In this document: positions 1 through 6,009 of the stretch, piece after piece
How positions within the stretch are numbered: the first letter of the stretch is position 1
Layout of the letters: each line of letters begins with the position of its first letter
Assembly: GCA_026988195.1 (NCBI GenBank)
Contig: JALSLS010000444.1
Span: 1 to 7,068, forward strand
Reading direction: 5' to 3'
DNA from: Methylomonas sp.
GTDB lineage: Bacteria; Pseudomonadota; Gammaproteobacteria; Methylococcales; Methylomonadaceae
Length of the DNA stretch: 7,068 nt
The notes under the pieces: generated by a model
What the model saw: only the letters and a program-made list of their open reading frames with translations
The model's database searches: none
What the model was told of the DNA's origin: nothing
Position numbers and translations under genes: made by a program

Positions 1-2919
1 AGCCAATGCGAAAAAAAATCACTCAACAAAACCCGACGAGTGCTAGATGCCTTCGCCAACCGTATAGGCAACAGAACATGGCAAACGGTGATAACCAATG
101 AAGGCTTAACCGCTGTAAAAAAATTATTAAGAAAAACAGCCAGCAAAAACACCGCCGTCAGTTGCCACTGGATACGCAGCCGCTCACGCTCAGAATTTTT
201 ATGGGTCGTTGGGAATAAGGATAAGTTTAATACGGAGGGGGTTGTGCCTGTTAATTATACCAATCAATTAGATGCACTAAAAATGGATGAAATAATCGTG
301 AATATAAAAGATTACTATGCAAATACAAAAAAACAGCCACTCGATCAACACTTGTTTGCAGTGGGTTATGTAGCTCAACAAATAATGAGTAGCCTTGTGG
401 AGAATTCTAATCTATCCAAACTCGCATTTATGGCAGGTTGTTATCATGATATAGGGAAAATAGACCCTGCTTTTCAAAATTGGATTATTGAGAAAACTAA
501 AAAGAAAATTATTGATGAGCTACCAGATGAAGGACAACATATTGATAAAGCAGGTAAGTTTTCATTTGAAAAGCACCCTAGGCACAATGAAATATCATTA
601 TTTTTATACTACTTACTAAAGGACAAAGGCGATATACCACCCCAAAATATAGACAGTTTACAACACGCTATTTATTGGCATCACGCTAAGCCGTATCGTA
701 AACTGCCGTTTAAAAAGCTCTATACCGTTTACGATAAGCTAAGTGCAAACCTTAATGACGAACAATTAAAAACACTGTTTGATTCCTTTAAACAGATAAT
801 GAGTTCTGTAAATAATCTATCTGAACAATATGATATTGATAGTAAACCCACTACATTATCAATTAATTTAACAAGATTAAATGATGACAAAGAATATGAG
901 TTAGAAGAAATAGAGCTACCCAAATATAAGCATTATTCTAGTTCAGATAATATAAAAAACTATATCAAGAATATTAAAATAAATGCTAGAAATAATCTCA
1001 TCCGTTCAGCATTAATTACCGCAGACCGCAATGTGTCAAAGTTAAGCGGTGAGGCACTAAATAACCATATTGAAGAATCATCTCTACACCAAGTATTTGA
1101 ACTGACTAATACAACAGGGCGCGAACTCAAACGCCATATACAAAAATGCTTAGATGGATTTAACACAAAATATCCTGAAAGTGAACGAAATAGAAAACAA
1201 AATGAAGTAGCAATAAAACTAACAGACGTTGAACACATTGGTGTTTTGCAAGGTGCAGCAGGGTGTGGAAAAACCAAAATAGCCCTAGAGTGGGCGATGA
1301 TGGGTAATGCCAAAAAAATAATATGGGTTTGCCCTCGTGTCCAAGTCTGCTTAGGTTTAATAGAGGACTTAGTTAAAAACAAAGAATATTTACCCGATGC
1401 AAAAATAGAAATTAATACGGGTGAATTTAAAACAATCTATCAAGCAGGAAAGGAAGAAGAAACCCCTGAAGATCAAGCTTTTTCAGGTGATATTGTTATT
1501 ACCACAATAGATCAAATAACAAACGCAATCATTAGTCACCGCAATGTAACAACGCTAGTTGAATATATGAATGCTCATGTGGTGTTTGATGAATACCATG
1601 AATACATCACCATGCCAGCATTTAATCTACTTTTTTCTGAATTAGTTGAATGTAAAAAAATGCAAGAAGAGAAAGCAAATACGCTTTTAGTCTCAGCTAC
1701 TCCAAATTACCATTTTGTAGAGAACCTACTTAAGATTGATTCTCAAGACATTATTGAAATGCCTAGCTTTAACAAAAGCACTTACAAAATTGAATTTCAA
1801 GAATTTGATGAAGGATTGCAAGATGACACTAATCCTCTCTATCAACAACAAGATAAAAACACCTTTGTTATTAGTAATACCGCTATCACGGCTCAAAAGA
1901 GTTTTATTCAAAACCAAAAACATGAAAATGCGCTACTGATTCATTCTAAATTTAAAAAATCAGATAAATCCGAAATTTTTAATAAAGTATTTGAATGTTT
2001 TAAAGAAAATGGAACAAAAGAATATGATGTATTAAGAGCGGGTCCAATCGTACAAGCCTCACTGAATATTAGTGCCGATAAAATGATTACAGAATTTACC
2101 CATGCAGAAAACTGGCTACAAAGACTAGGGAGGCTAGACCGTTTTGGTAAAAACACCGAAGCAAATGTTTATATTACAGCTGTTCCAGAGACAATCGCAA
2201 AAACAGGAAAACAAACAGGAGCTTGTGGGCGTTTTTTAAGTAGATTACATGCCTTTCAAAGTGCAAAGGTATGGCGCGAGTTTTTGATAGATAAAGAAGC
2301 TTTAAAAGAACCTATTACACTACCAGAAATATATAAACTTTACCGAAAATTCTATGAGCAAGATTCTTCACTGGATGCTGTAGAACAAGATTTAATAGAT
2401 GCTTTAAAAAAGAGTGTAGAGCTTATTGATGAAAGATTGCTTGACCCTATTTCAATGCCAAGTAAGAAAAAACCGAACGATGGAAAAATCAAAATAAAAA
2501 AGAATTCATTACGAGGAGATAATCGTTTTGTTCAAATGGCTGTTTGTGAAATCGGCTTAGATGAACAGCCTACAGTAATTAATAAATATGCTTACGATGA
2601 AACAAATGACGAAGGTATCGAAGAAAGCCTAACGGCTTCTGTAGAACAAATTAAGGGCTATGGTGACAGCAAGCAAGACTTATTGGCATATATGGTAAAG
2701 AAACACCACAATATAAAAGGTGGTAAAAAATCTTATAAAGATACATTTACCTTAAACGAAGCGAGAAGCCCCGATACCCCAATATTCTTAAGCTATACAC
2801 CAAAAGATTTAAAGAAAGTAGAAGCTCACTCTCATTCAAATGCTATTTATTATGCTGTAGGTGTAAAGCAGGTAATAGGTGCAATTTCATTAGATAAACT
2901 AACCAATAAGGAGAAGTAA
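1..2919 (+). CDS. cas3: Cas2-3 fusion nuclease-helicase, type I-F2/I-Fv (5' partial)
   Basis: The frame is open from base 1; the apparent GTG start at 40 is internal, because upstream codons read SQCEKKSLNKTRR, matching the N-terminus of I-F Cas2. Probably about 6-7 residues are missing. In visible numbering (972 residues), the Cas2 domain is about 1-88. The HD nuclease follows: H117 (DQHLF), H149-D150 (CYHDIGK), H192/H195 (KHPRHNE) and H227-H228 (YWHHAK). The superfamily 2 helicase has Walker A GAAGCGKT (418-425), DEYH (530-533), SAT (565-567), GPIVQASLNIS (681-691) and QRLGRLDRFG (707-716). All motifs look intact. The C-terminal part (about 740-972) resembles the Cas3 C-terminal region only by position. 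By family, the protein nicks, unwinds and degrades target DNA after Cascade recruitment, and forms the adaptation complex with Cas1. The total of about 980 residues is shorter than the roughly 1,070-1,100 of I-F1 proteins. First gene of the visible operon; cas1 is expected upstream. Confidence 0.96.
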   Translation, partial: SQCEKKSLNKTRRVLDAFANRIGNRTWQTVITNEGLTAVKKLLRKTASKNTAVSCHWIRSRSRSEFLWVVGNKDKFNTEGVVPVNYTNQLDALKMDEIIVNIKDYYANTKKQPLDQHLFAVGYVAQQIMSSLVENSNLSKLAFMAGCYHDIGKIDPAFQNWIIEKTKKKIIDELPDEGQHIDKAGKFSFEKHPRHNEISLFLYYLLKDKGDIPPQNIDSLQHAIYWHHAKPYRKLPFKKLYTVYDKLSANLNDEQLKTLFDSFKQIMSSVNNLSEQYDIDSKPTTLSINLTRLNDDKEYELEEIELPKYKHYSSSDNIKNYIKNIKINARNNLIRSALITADRNVSKLSGEALNNHIEESSLHQVFELTNTTGRELKRHIQKCLDGFNTKYPESERNRKQNEVAIKLTDVEHIGVLQGAAGCGKTKIALEWAMMGNAKKIIWVCPRVQVCLGLIEDLVKNKEYLPDAKIEINTGEFKTIYQAGKEEETPEDQAFSGDIVITTIDQITNAIISHRNVTTLVEYMNAHVVFDEYHEYITMPAFNLLFSELVECKKMQEEKANTLLVSATPNYHFVENLLKIDSQDIIEMPSFNKSTYKIEFQEFDEGLQDDTNPLYQQQDKNTFVISNTAITAQKSFIQNQKHENALLIHSKFKKSDKSEIFNKVFECFKENGTKEYDVLRAGPIVQASLNISADKMITEFTHAENWLQRLGRLDRFGKNTEANVYITAVPETIAKTGKQTGACGRFLSRLHAFQSAKVWREFLIDKEALKEPITLPEIYKLYRKFYEQDSSLDAVEQDLIDALKKSVELIDERLLDPISMPSKKKPNDGKIKIKKNSLRGDNRFVQMAVCEIGLDEQPTVINKYAYDETNDEGIEESLTASVEQIKGYGDSKQDLLAYMVKKHHNIKGGKKSYKDTFTLNEARSPDTPIFLSYTPKDLKKVEAHSHSNAIYYAVGVKQVIGAISLDKLTNKEK

Positions 2920-2920
2920 A

Positions 2921-3877
2921 ATGCAGAAAGTAACAGGAATTAAAAGTGTAGATTTTAAAATTAAAGCATTAGGTCATGGTGTTGTTAATTGGAATGGACC
3001 AACGACTCTAACAGGTGATGGAGGTAAAACAGTTGATAATCATACGCTGCCTAAGTTGCGTGGTTACACAAACCTTACGGGAAAAATAAAAGATGAAACA
3101 GGATATAAGTATAAAAAAGAGGCAACAGATATAGACTTTAAAAAAACACCTTTATATATCAGCCAAAATTGTATTCGTCATCATTTATTCAGAGATCAAG
3201 CTTTTGACATTCATTACGCAAATGAAAAGAAAATTGATGACTTAACCAAAGTTATTGCATCAATTACTGGTTTAGTTCGTGGATATGTTGTGCCATCAAG
3301 TCAGTGTAAGCGTACAAGCCCGTTACTAATGGAAGATTTTGTTGACCAATTGGGAAATGGTAATTTTGAGCAATTTGGACAAGCAGGTGCGCGTGATAAT
3401 TCCTCGTTTTTTTCAAAAACCACCTTCGGCGACACACAATACGAATCTTACGGATCAATCAGCATCGAACAACTACAATTTATCTCACTCGATAAGAAGT
3501 TTGACCGTGCTGCAATGGTCATTAGTGGCAACCAAGGCGAAGAGGTCGCAACGGCTGTGCAAGCATTTATTCAATCACTGAATCCTGATTTAAATCCTAC
3601 GGCAACTTTCCATGCAAACTATGTGCGAAATGGCACTATTTTTGAAGAAGGTGAAGCAGGGATTTTATTAAATAATGATGCTATTCAAGCCGTAGTCGCT
3701 TATACACTTGATCAAATAAAAGAACTCAGTATTCGCCAAGCAAAATCTTATATGTACGTTGATGAAATCTTAGTAGATTACAATCACAGCCATCAAATGA
3801 TGCGAATCAAACAAGATGAAGGTGACATATCACCTCAGCCAGAATCAGACTATGCCGTTTATTTTTCAGCTAAATAG
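2921..3877 (+). CDS. cas7fv: Cas7fv, crRNA-binding backbone subunit of the I-Fv Cascade
   Basis: A 318-residue protein beginning one base after the cas2-3 stop. AAGGAG at 2908-2913 sits 7 nt before the ATG, inside the cas2-3 3' end, so translational coupling is likely. I assign it by position between cas2-3 and cas5fv in an I-F locus with I-F repeats and cas6f, and by its resemblance to the Cas7 variant family of Photobacterium/Shewanella (PBPRB1992-like). Visible blocks are a Gly-rich N-terminal part (residues 18-36), QNCIRHHLFRD (82-92), GLVRGYV (117-123) and KRTSPLLMEDF (130-140). In studied members, several copies with RRM-like folds line the spacer part of the crRNA and set complex length. 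It is not a canonical Csy3. There are no signal peptide or membrane segments, so it should be cytoplasmic. Family assignment is firm by context; residue roles are not assigned. Confidence 0.88.
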   Translation: MQKVTGIKSVDFKIKALGHGVVNWNGPTTLTGDGGKTVDNHTLPKLRGYTNLTGKIKDETGYKYKKEATDIDFKKTPLYISQNCIRHHLFRDQAFDIHYANEKKIDDLTKVIASITGLVRGYVVPSSQCKRTSPLLMEDFVDQLGNGNFEQFGQAGARDNSSFFSKTTFGDTQYESYGSISIEQLQFISLDKKFDRAAMVISGNQGEEVATAVQAFIQSLNPDLNPTATFHANYVRNGTIFEEGEAGILLNNDAIQAVVAYTLDQIKELSIRQAKSYMYVDEILVDYNHSHQMMRIKQDEGDISPQPESDYAVYFSAK

Positions 3878-3885
3878 AGGTCACT

Positions 3886-4899
3886 ATGAAAATCATAATT
3901 GAATATGATTCTACATGGCGAAACTCTTTTCTTGATGGTTCTAATAATGAGCCACTGCCGAAAAAAGGGCGCAAGTTTATAGGCTCAATGACAAGCCTTA
4001 GAAAGCCAGAGAATTTTAAAAAACACGAACTAACACTCGATACCGTAATGGGCGTTTTAAATCGTCTTATTGGAGATCAAAGAAAGCTCTATCAAGCTCG
4101 GAATGATGCAGATAATTACTTTTTTAAAGACTTAGAATCCTCAATCACGTTTGACGATGTAGAGCGCAAGAAAATACTTACCGAAGAAATGACATACATT
4201 CGTAATATTTCAGGAAGTACCGATCAAAATTCCTTCACGGGAATAGTAAAATCAGATGATGTCATGTTTACCTCGGATTACTCCCCAGAATTTTGGGGTA
4301 TTCTCGCCTTAGAGTTTGATGAAGTCTGTCAATTTATTATTGAAGATACGATGGTTGAAACAGATGTGGAGCTAAATCCTTTAGCGATTATCAGACGTTT
4401 AGAATTATTGAATAAAGAGAAAGCCATAGAAAACGAAGGGTTATCACATTATGCTATGACTGAATTGCATAAGACTTTTCCTGATATTAGTTATCAAAAC
4501 AATAAAGAACTCATTATGCCAATAAGCATTTATTGCTCCGCACTTTACTTGCAGTTGATACGTTTAGAACAAAAATATGATATGGATTCTGCCAAGACCA
4601 AAGCAGGAGGTATAAGTGGAATATCTAAACGAGGTTTTACAAAAAAAGATTTTATGAATCGGTTTACCTCAGGTGAAAAAAAGAAAATATGGGGAAACCC
4701 CTATATTCGTAAAGAGCGCATAAAAGGAATAGGAGAAGTAACTTCACTTATGACAAAAGCCAGTGGATCATTAGAAATTGAAATACCAATGGAAAGAAAA
4801 GAAGGGCGAGAACTAGAAACTATGATTAAAAATGCTGGAGTGTCTAGTTTCTACCTTGGTAAAAAAGGTCTAGCTCATATTTCAAAAATTCGTGTTTAA
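3886..4899 (+). CDS. cas5fv: Cas5fv, PAM-sensing and 5'-handle-capping subunit of the I-Fv Cascade
   Basis: A 337-residue protein. AGAGG at 3876-3880 overlaps the cas7fv stop and lies 5 nt before the ATG, fixing the start. The N-terminus MKIIIEYDSTWRNSFLDG and a C-terminal half rich in basic Gly-containing stretches (GGISGISKRGF near 237-247, YLGKKGLAHISKIRV at the end) fit the PBPRB1993-like Cas5 variant family. The middle, from about residue 155 to 230, reads as mostly helical (ELNPLAIIRRLELLNKEKAI; SIYCSALYLQLIRLEQKY). In the structurally studied Shewanella complex, Cas5fv carries an extra alpha-helical domain that takes over target-strand and PAM functions of the absent large subunit; I infer the helical middle corresponds to it. 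It caps the 8-nt 5' handle of the crRNA. No Cas8f gene is present to do this job. Domain borders are estimates. Confidence 0.86.
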   Translation: MKIIIEYDSTWRNSFLDGSNNEPLPKKGRKFIGSMTSLRKPENFKKHELTLDTVMGVLNRLIGDQRKLYQARNDADNYFFKDLESSITFDDVERKKILTEEMTYIRNISGSTDQNSFTGIVKSDDVMFTSDYSPEFWGILALEFDEVCQFIIEDTMVETDVELNPLAIIRRLELLNKEKAIENEGLSHYAMTELHKTFPDISYQNNKELIMPISIYCSALYLQLIRLEQKYDMDSAKTKAGGISGISKRGFTKKDFMNRFTSGEKKKIWGNPYIRKERIKGIGEVTSLMTKASGSLEIEIPMERKEGRELETMIKNAGVSSFYLGKKGLAHISKIRV

Positions 4900-4913
4900 T
4901 TCAGGAGGAAACA

Positions 4914-5495
4914 ATGAATAATTATATAGATGTTCAACTAAAGCCTGATGCAGAAATGCGTGAGAATGTATTACTCAACAAAACCTTCACCAAACTCCAC
5001 AAAGCCCTGCATGATGCTAAACAAACAACCATCGGCATAAGCTTCCCTAACTACAAGGTCAAGTTAGGCGACACCATCCGCCTGCACGGTAACAAGCCTA
5101 CACTAGAAACCTTGCAACAAAGCAACTGGCTAGGTGGTTTAGTAGGGTATTGTGATATGAGTGAGATTCTTCCCGTGCCTGAAAGCATCAAAGGCTATCG
5201 AACCGTTTCACGCAAACAACCGACCATGACGCTTAAAAAGCTGGAAAAACGTATTAAACACCAAAAAGCTAGCGGTGTTTTAAAAACAGAGGACGACATA
5301 AAAGTGTATCAAAGGCAGTACAAAGAAAAAATGTACGCCTCCAGTCTGGATAACCCTTATCTTGAATTACAAAGTACCTCAAGCGGACAGCTATATCGGG
5401 TGTTTATTAAAATGGGGGAGATTCAGGAAAAATCACTTACAGGTGAGTTTAATTATTTTGGACTAAGCAAAACAGCAACAATCCCTTGGTTTTAA
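4914..5495 (+). CDS. cas6f: Cas6f (Csy4), crRNA-processing endoribonuclease
   Basis: A 193-residue protein, close to the 187 of Pseudomonas aeruginosa Csy4. A strong AGGAGG at 4903-4908 lies 5 nt before the ATG. Conserved features include MNNYIDVQLKPD at the start, the general-base His29 in KLHKAL, the GISFP strand (41-45), and a basic RNA-binding segment (RTVSRKQ at 96-102, then KKLEKRIKHQK at 108-118). The block LQSTSSGQLYR (152-162) contains Ser154 at the place of Csy4 Ser148, with Tyr161 where Csy4 has Phe155. The family signature GLSK...PWF ends the protein. It cuts the repeat transcript at the 3' base of the CTGCC/GGCAG hairpin, leaving an 8-nt handle, and stays bound to the crRNA 3' hairpin. 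The 5' part of the gene (about 4980-5120) is clearly richer in GC than the preceding gene. Last gene of the operon. Alignment to Csy4 is from memory. Confidence 0.96.
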   Translation: MNNYIDVQLKPDAEMRENVLLNKTFTKLHKALHDAKQTTIGISFPNYKVKLGDTIRLHGNKPTLETLQQSNWLGGLVGYCDMSEILPVPESIKGYRTVSRKQPTMTLKKLEKRIKHQKASGVLKTEDDIKVYQRQYKEKMYASSLDNPYLELQSTSSGQLYRVFIKMGEIQEKSLTGEFNYFGLSKTATIPWF

Positions 5496-5508
5496 TAGAA
5501 AAACCAAG
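5485..5508 (+). other. Hairpin spanning the cas6f stop codon
   Basis: CTTGGTTTT (5485-5493) is the exact complement of AAAACCAAG (5500-5508), giving a 9-bp stem with a 6-nt loop. It covers the last Trp-Phe codons and the stop of cas6f. No T run follows directly, so it is not a convincing terminator by itself. It could protect the 3' end of the cas message or be incidental in AT-rich sequence. Confidence 0.45.
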
Positions 5509-5513
5509 CTCTT

Positions 5514-5526
5514 TAACAAATTGATT
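5514..5526 (-). promoter_or_regulatory. IHF consensus match before the cas terminator
   Basis: Read on the - strand this matches the IHF core WATCAANNNNTTR at every defined position (+ strand TAA-CAAA-TTGATT). It sits between the cas6f stop and the terminator, more than 450 bp from the first repeat, so a role at the leader is doubtful. Recorded as a sequence match only. Confidence 0.2.
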
Positions 5527-5544
5527 TAAAAAGTATAAAAAAAG

Positions 5545-5585
5545 GGGGGGATGGGTAATAAATATACCCATCCCCCCTGTTTTTT
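5545..5585 (+). terminator. Strong rho-independent terminator of the cas operon
   Basis: GGGGGGATGGGTA (5545-5557) pairs perfectly with TACCCATCCCCCC (5565-5577) around a 7-nt loop; G5544-T5578 could add a wobble pair. A T run at 5580-5585 follows. A run of seven A at 5537-5543 precedes the stem, so the structure could also terminate transcription from the opposite strand. It lies 49 nt after the cas6f stop and separates cas mRNA from array transcription. Confidence 0.92.
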
Positions 5586-5601
5586 ACAATTTTTTTATAA
5601 A

Positions 5602-5620
5602 ACCTGAATCCGTAAGGCTA
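5602..5620 (+). repeat. Left inverted-repeat arm of the 214-bp element
   Basis: ACCTGAATCCGTAAGGCTA, complementary to 5797-5815 except for one A-C mismatch (A5614). Pairing stops sharply at both ends of the 19 nt. A short internal palindrome (CCGTA...TACGG) starts inside the arm. Confidence 0.85.
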
Positions 5621-5635
5621 CTACGGCATGATTAA

Positions 5636-5648
5636 CAAGTTATTGATT
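5636..5648 (-). promoter_or_regulatory. Candidate IHF-binding site upstream of the leader
   Basis: On the - strand this matches the IHF core WATCAANNNNTTR at all defined positions (+ strand CAA-GTTA-TTGATT). It lies inside the inverted-repeat element, about 335 bp before the first repeat. IHF bends leader DNA during spacer acquisition in I-F systems, but this distance is large, so function is uncertain. Confidence 0.25.
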
Positions 5649-5710
5649 CCACAGCGGTTTAAAAAATACCCGCTTAACCTATGGGTGAAGCTAAAATTTA
5701 GTGAGCTTCC

Positions 5711-5728
5711 CATCTGCGCTAGCAGATG
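5711..5728. other. Perfect 7-bp hairpin inside the 214-bp element
   Basis: CATCTGC (5711-5717) and GCAGATG (5722-5728) flank a GCTA loop. No T run follows, so it is not a terminator. It is near the centre of the inverted-repeat element, as expected for a foldable MITE or a structured RNA. Confidence 0.55.
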
Positions 5729-5796
5729 CTGAACTCAATTATGCAGAGCTTTTAAATTCCACTTTGAAACCAATACCTTATCCCTCATATCCGCAT

Positions 5797-5815
5797 TAGC
5801 CTCACGGATTCAGGT
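5797..5815 (-). repeat. Right inverted-repeat arm of the 214-bp element
   Basis: TAGCCTCACGGATTCAGGT on the + strand, the imperfect reverse complement of 5602-5620 (18 of 19). It lies about 165 bp before the first CRISPR repeat and forms the left boundary of the AT-rich leader. Confidence 0.85.
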
Positions 5816-5872
5816 AAAAATATGCTACCAGCTTTTAAAAATCAAAAATACCCAATAAAAATCACTTAAAAT

Positions 5873-5878
5873 TATAAT
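5873..5878 (+). promoter_or_regulatory. Candidate -10 box for the CRISPR array promoter
   Basis: A perfect TATAAT about 104 bp before the first repeat, in the right orientation, preceded by A-rich sequence that could act as an UP element. No good TTGACA-like -35 exists 16-18 bp upstream. A weaker alternative nearer the array is TTGTTT (5948-5953) with CATAAT (5972-5977), 18-bp spacing. Confidence 0.3.
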
Positions 5879-5885
5879 GACTATA

Positions 5886-5898
5886 AATCAGTAACTTA
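5886..5898 (+). promoter_or_regulatory. Candidate IHF-binding site in the CRISPR leader
   Basis: AATCAG-TAAC-TTA differs from WATCAANNNNTTR at one defined position (G for A). It ends about 83 bp before the first repeat, a plausible place for IHF to fold the leader for Cas1-Cas2-3 integration. Confidence 0.35.
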
Positions 5899-5949
5899 CA
5901 AAAACACTTTTTTTCATTGGTAAAAACTCAAATAATCACATATTAACTT

Positions 5950-5968
5950 GTTTTTTAGAGGTTTTTTA
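5950..5968 (+). repeat. Tandem GTTTTTTA motif next to the first CRISPR repeat
   Basis: GTTTTTTA occurs at 5950-5957 and again at 5961-5968, 11 bp apart, about one helical turn. It ends 13 bp before the array. It might be a leader-anchoring motif for the integrase or simple low-complexity sequence. Confidence 0.35.
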
Positions 5969-5981
5969 TATCATAATTGCA

Positions 5982-6009
5982 GTTCACTGCCACACAGGCA
6001 GCTTAGAAA
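5982..6009 (+). repeat. First CRISPR repeat unit with Cas6f hairpin
   Basis: Within the repeat, CTGCC (5987-5991) pairs with GGCAG (5997-6001) around the loop ACACA, the Cas6f-type stem. Cas6f is expected to cut after G6001, leaving CTTAGAAA (6002-6009) as the 5' handle of the next crRNA. This copy is the one duplicated at each acquisition; it is identical to all later copies. Confidence 0.9.

Larger units (their letters stand above)
5602..5815. mobile_element. 214-bp inverted-repeat element, MITE-like, with no coding capacity
   Basis: The stretch is bounded by 19-nt inverted repeats that match in 18 of 19 positions, with many palindromes inside: CCGTA/TACGG near the left end, AGCGG/CCGCT (5653-5657/5670-5674), GAAGCT/AGCTTC (5687-5692/5704-5709) extended by ATGG/CCAT, and CATCTGC/GCAGATG (5711-5717/5722-5728). 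It looks richer in GC than the leader to its right. No open frame of useful length is seen. Both flanks read AAA, so a 3-bp target duplication is possible but uninformative in A-rich sequence. Size, inverted ends and lack of a gene fit a MITE. A structured RNA closed by a long terminal stem is the alternative. I do not recognise the family. Confidence 0.55.
5816..5981 (+). promoter_or_regulatory. CRISPR leader
   Basis: Very AT-rich, gene-free DNA directly before the first repeat. The repeat orientation (handle CTTAGAAA at the 3' end) puts the leader on this side and transcription on the + strand. Notable parts are a TATAAT box at 5873-5878, a near-consensus IHF site at 5886-5898, and a duplicated GTTTTTTA (5950-5957 and 5961-5968) just before the array. 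In I-F systems the leader drives pre-crRNA synthesis and directs new spacers to the first repeat. The leader's left border is set here by the end of the inverted-repeat element and is an inference. Confidence 0.8.

Noticed and set aside
40..42. GTG as the start of cas2-3
   Set aside because: In-frame codons from base 1 encode the conserved I-F Cas2 N-terminal sequence (SQCEK...TRR), so the true start lies left of the window.
960..2156. Open frames of 64-140 codons on the - strand, and a 67-codon one at 1736-1939 on the + strand, within cas2-3
   Set aside because: They overlap the strongly supported helicase coding frame, have no recognisable domains and appear to be shadows of it.
3264..3581. 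Short frames overlapping cas7fv on both strands
   Set aside because: They lie wholly inside the cas7fv coding frame and show no family features.
5602..5815. tRNA or other known small RNA gene in the cas-to-array gap
   Set aside because: No cloverleaf, CCA end or T-loop signature is visible; the long terminal inverted repeat is better described as an unidentified element.
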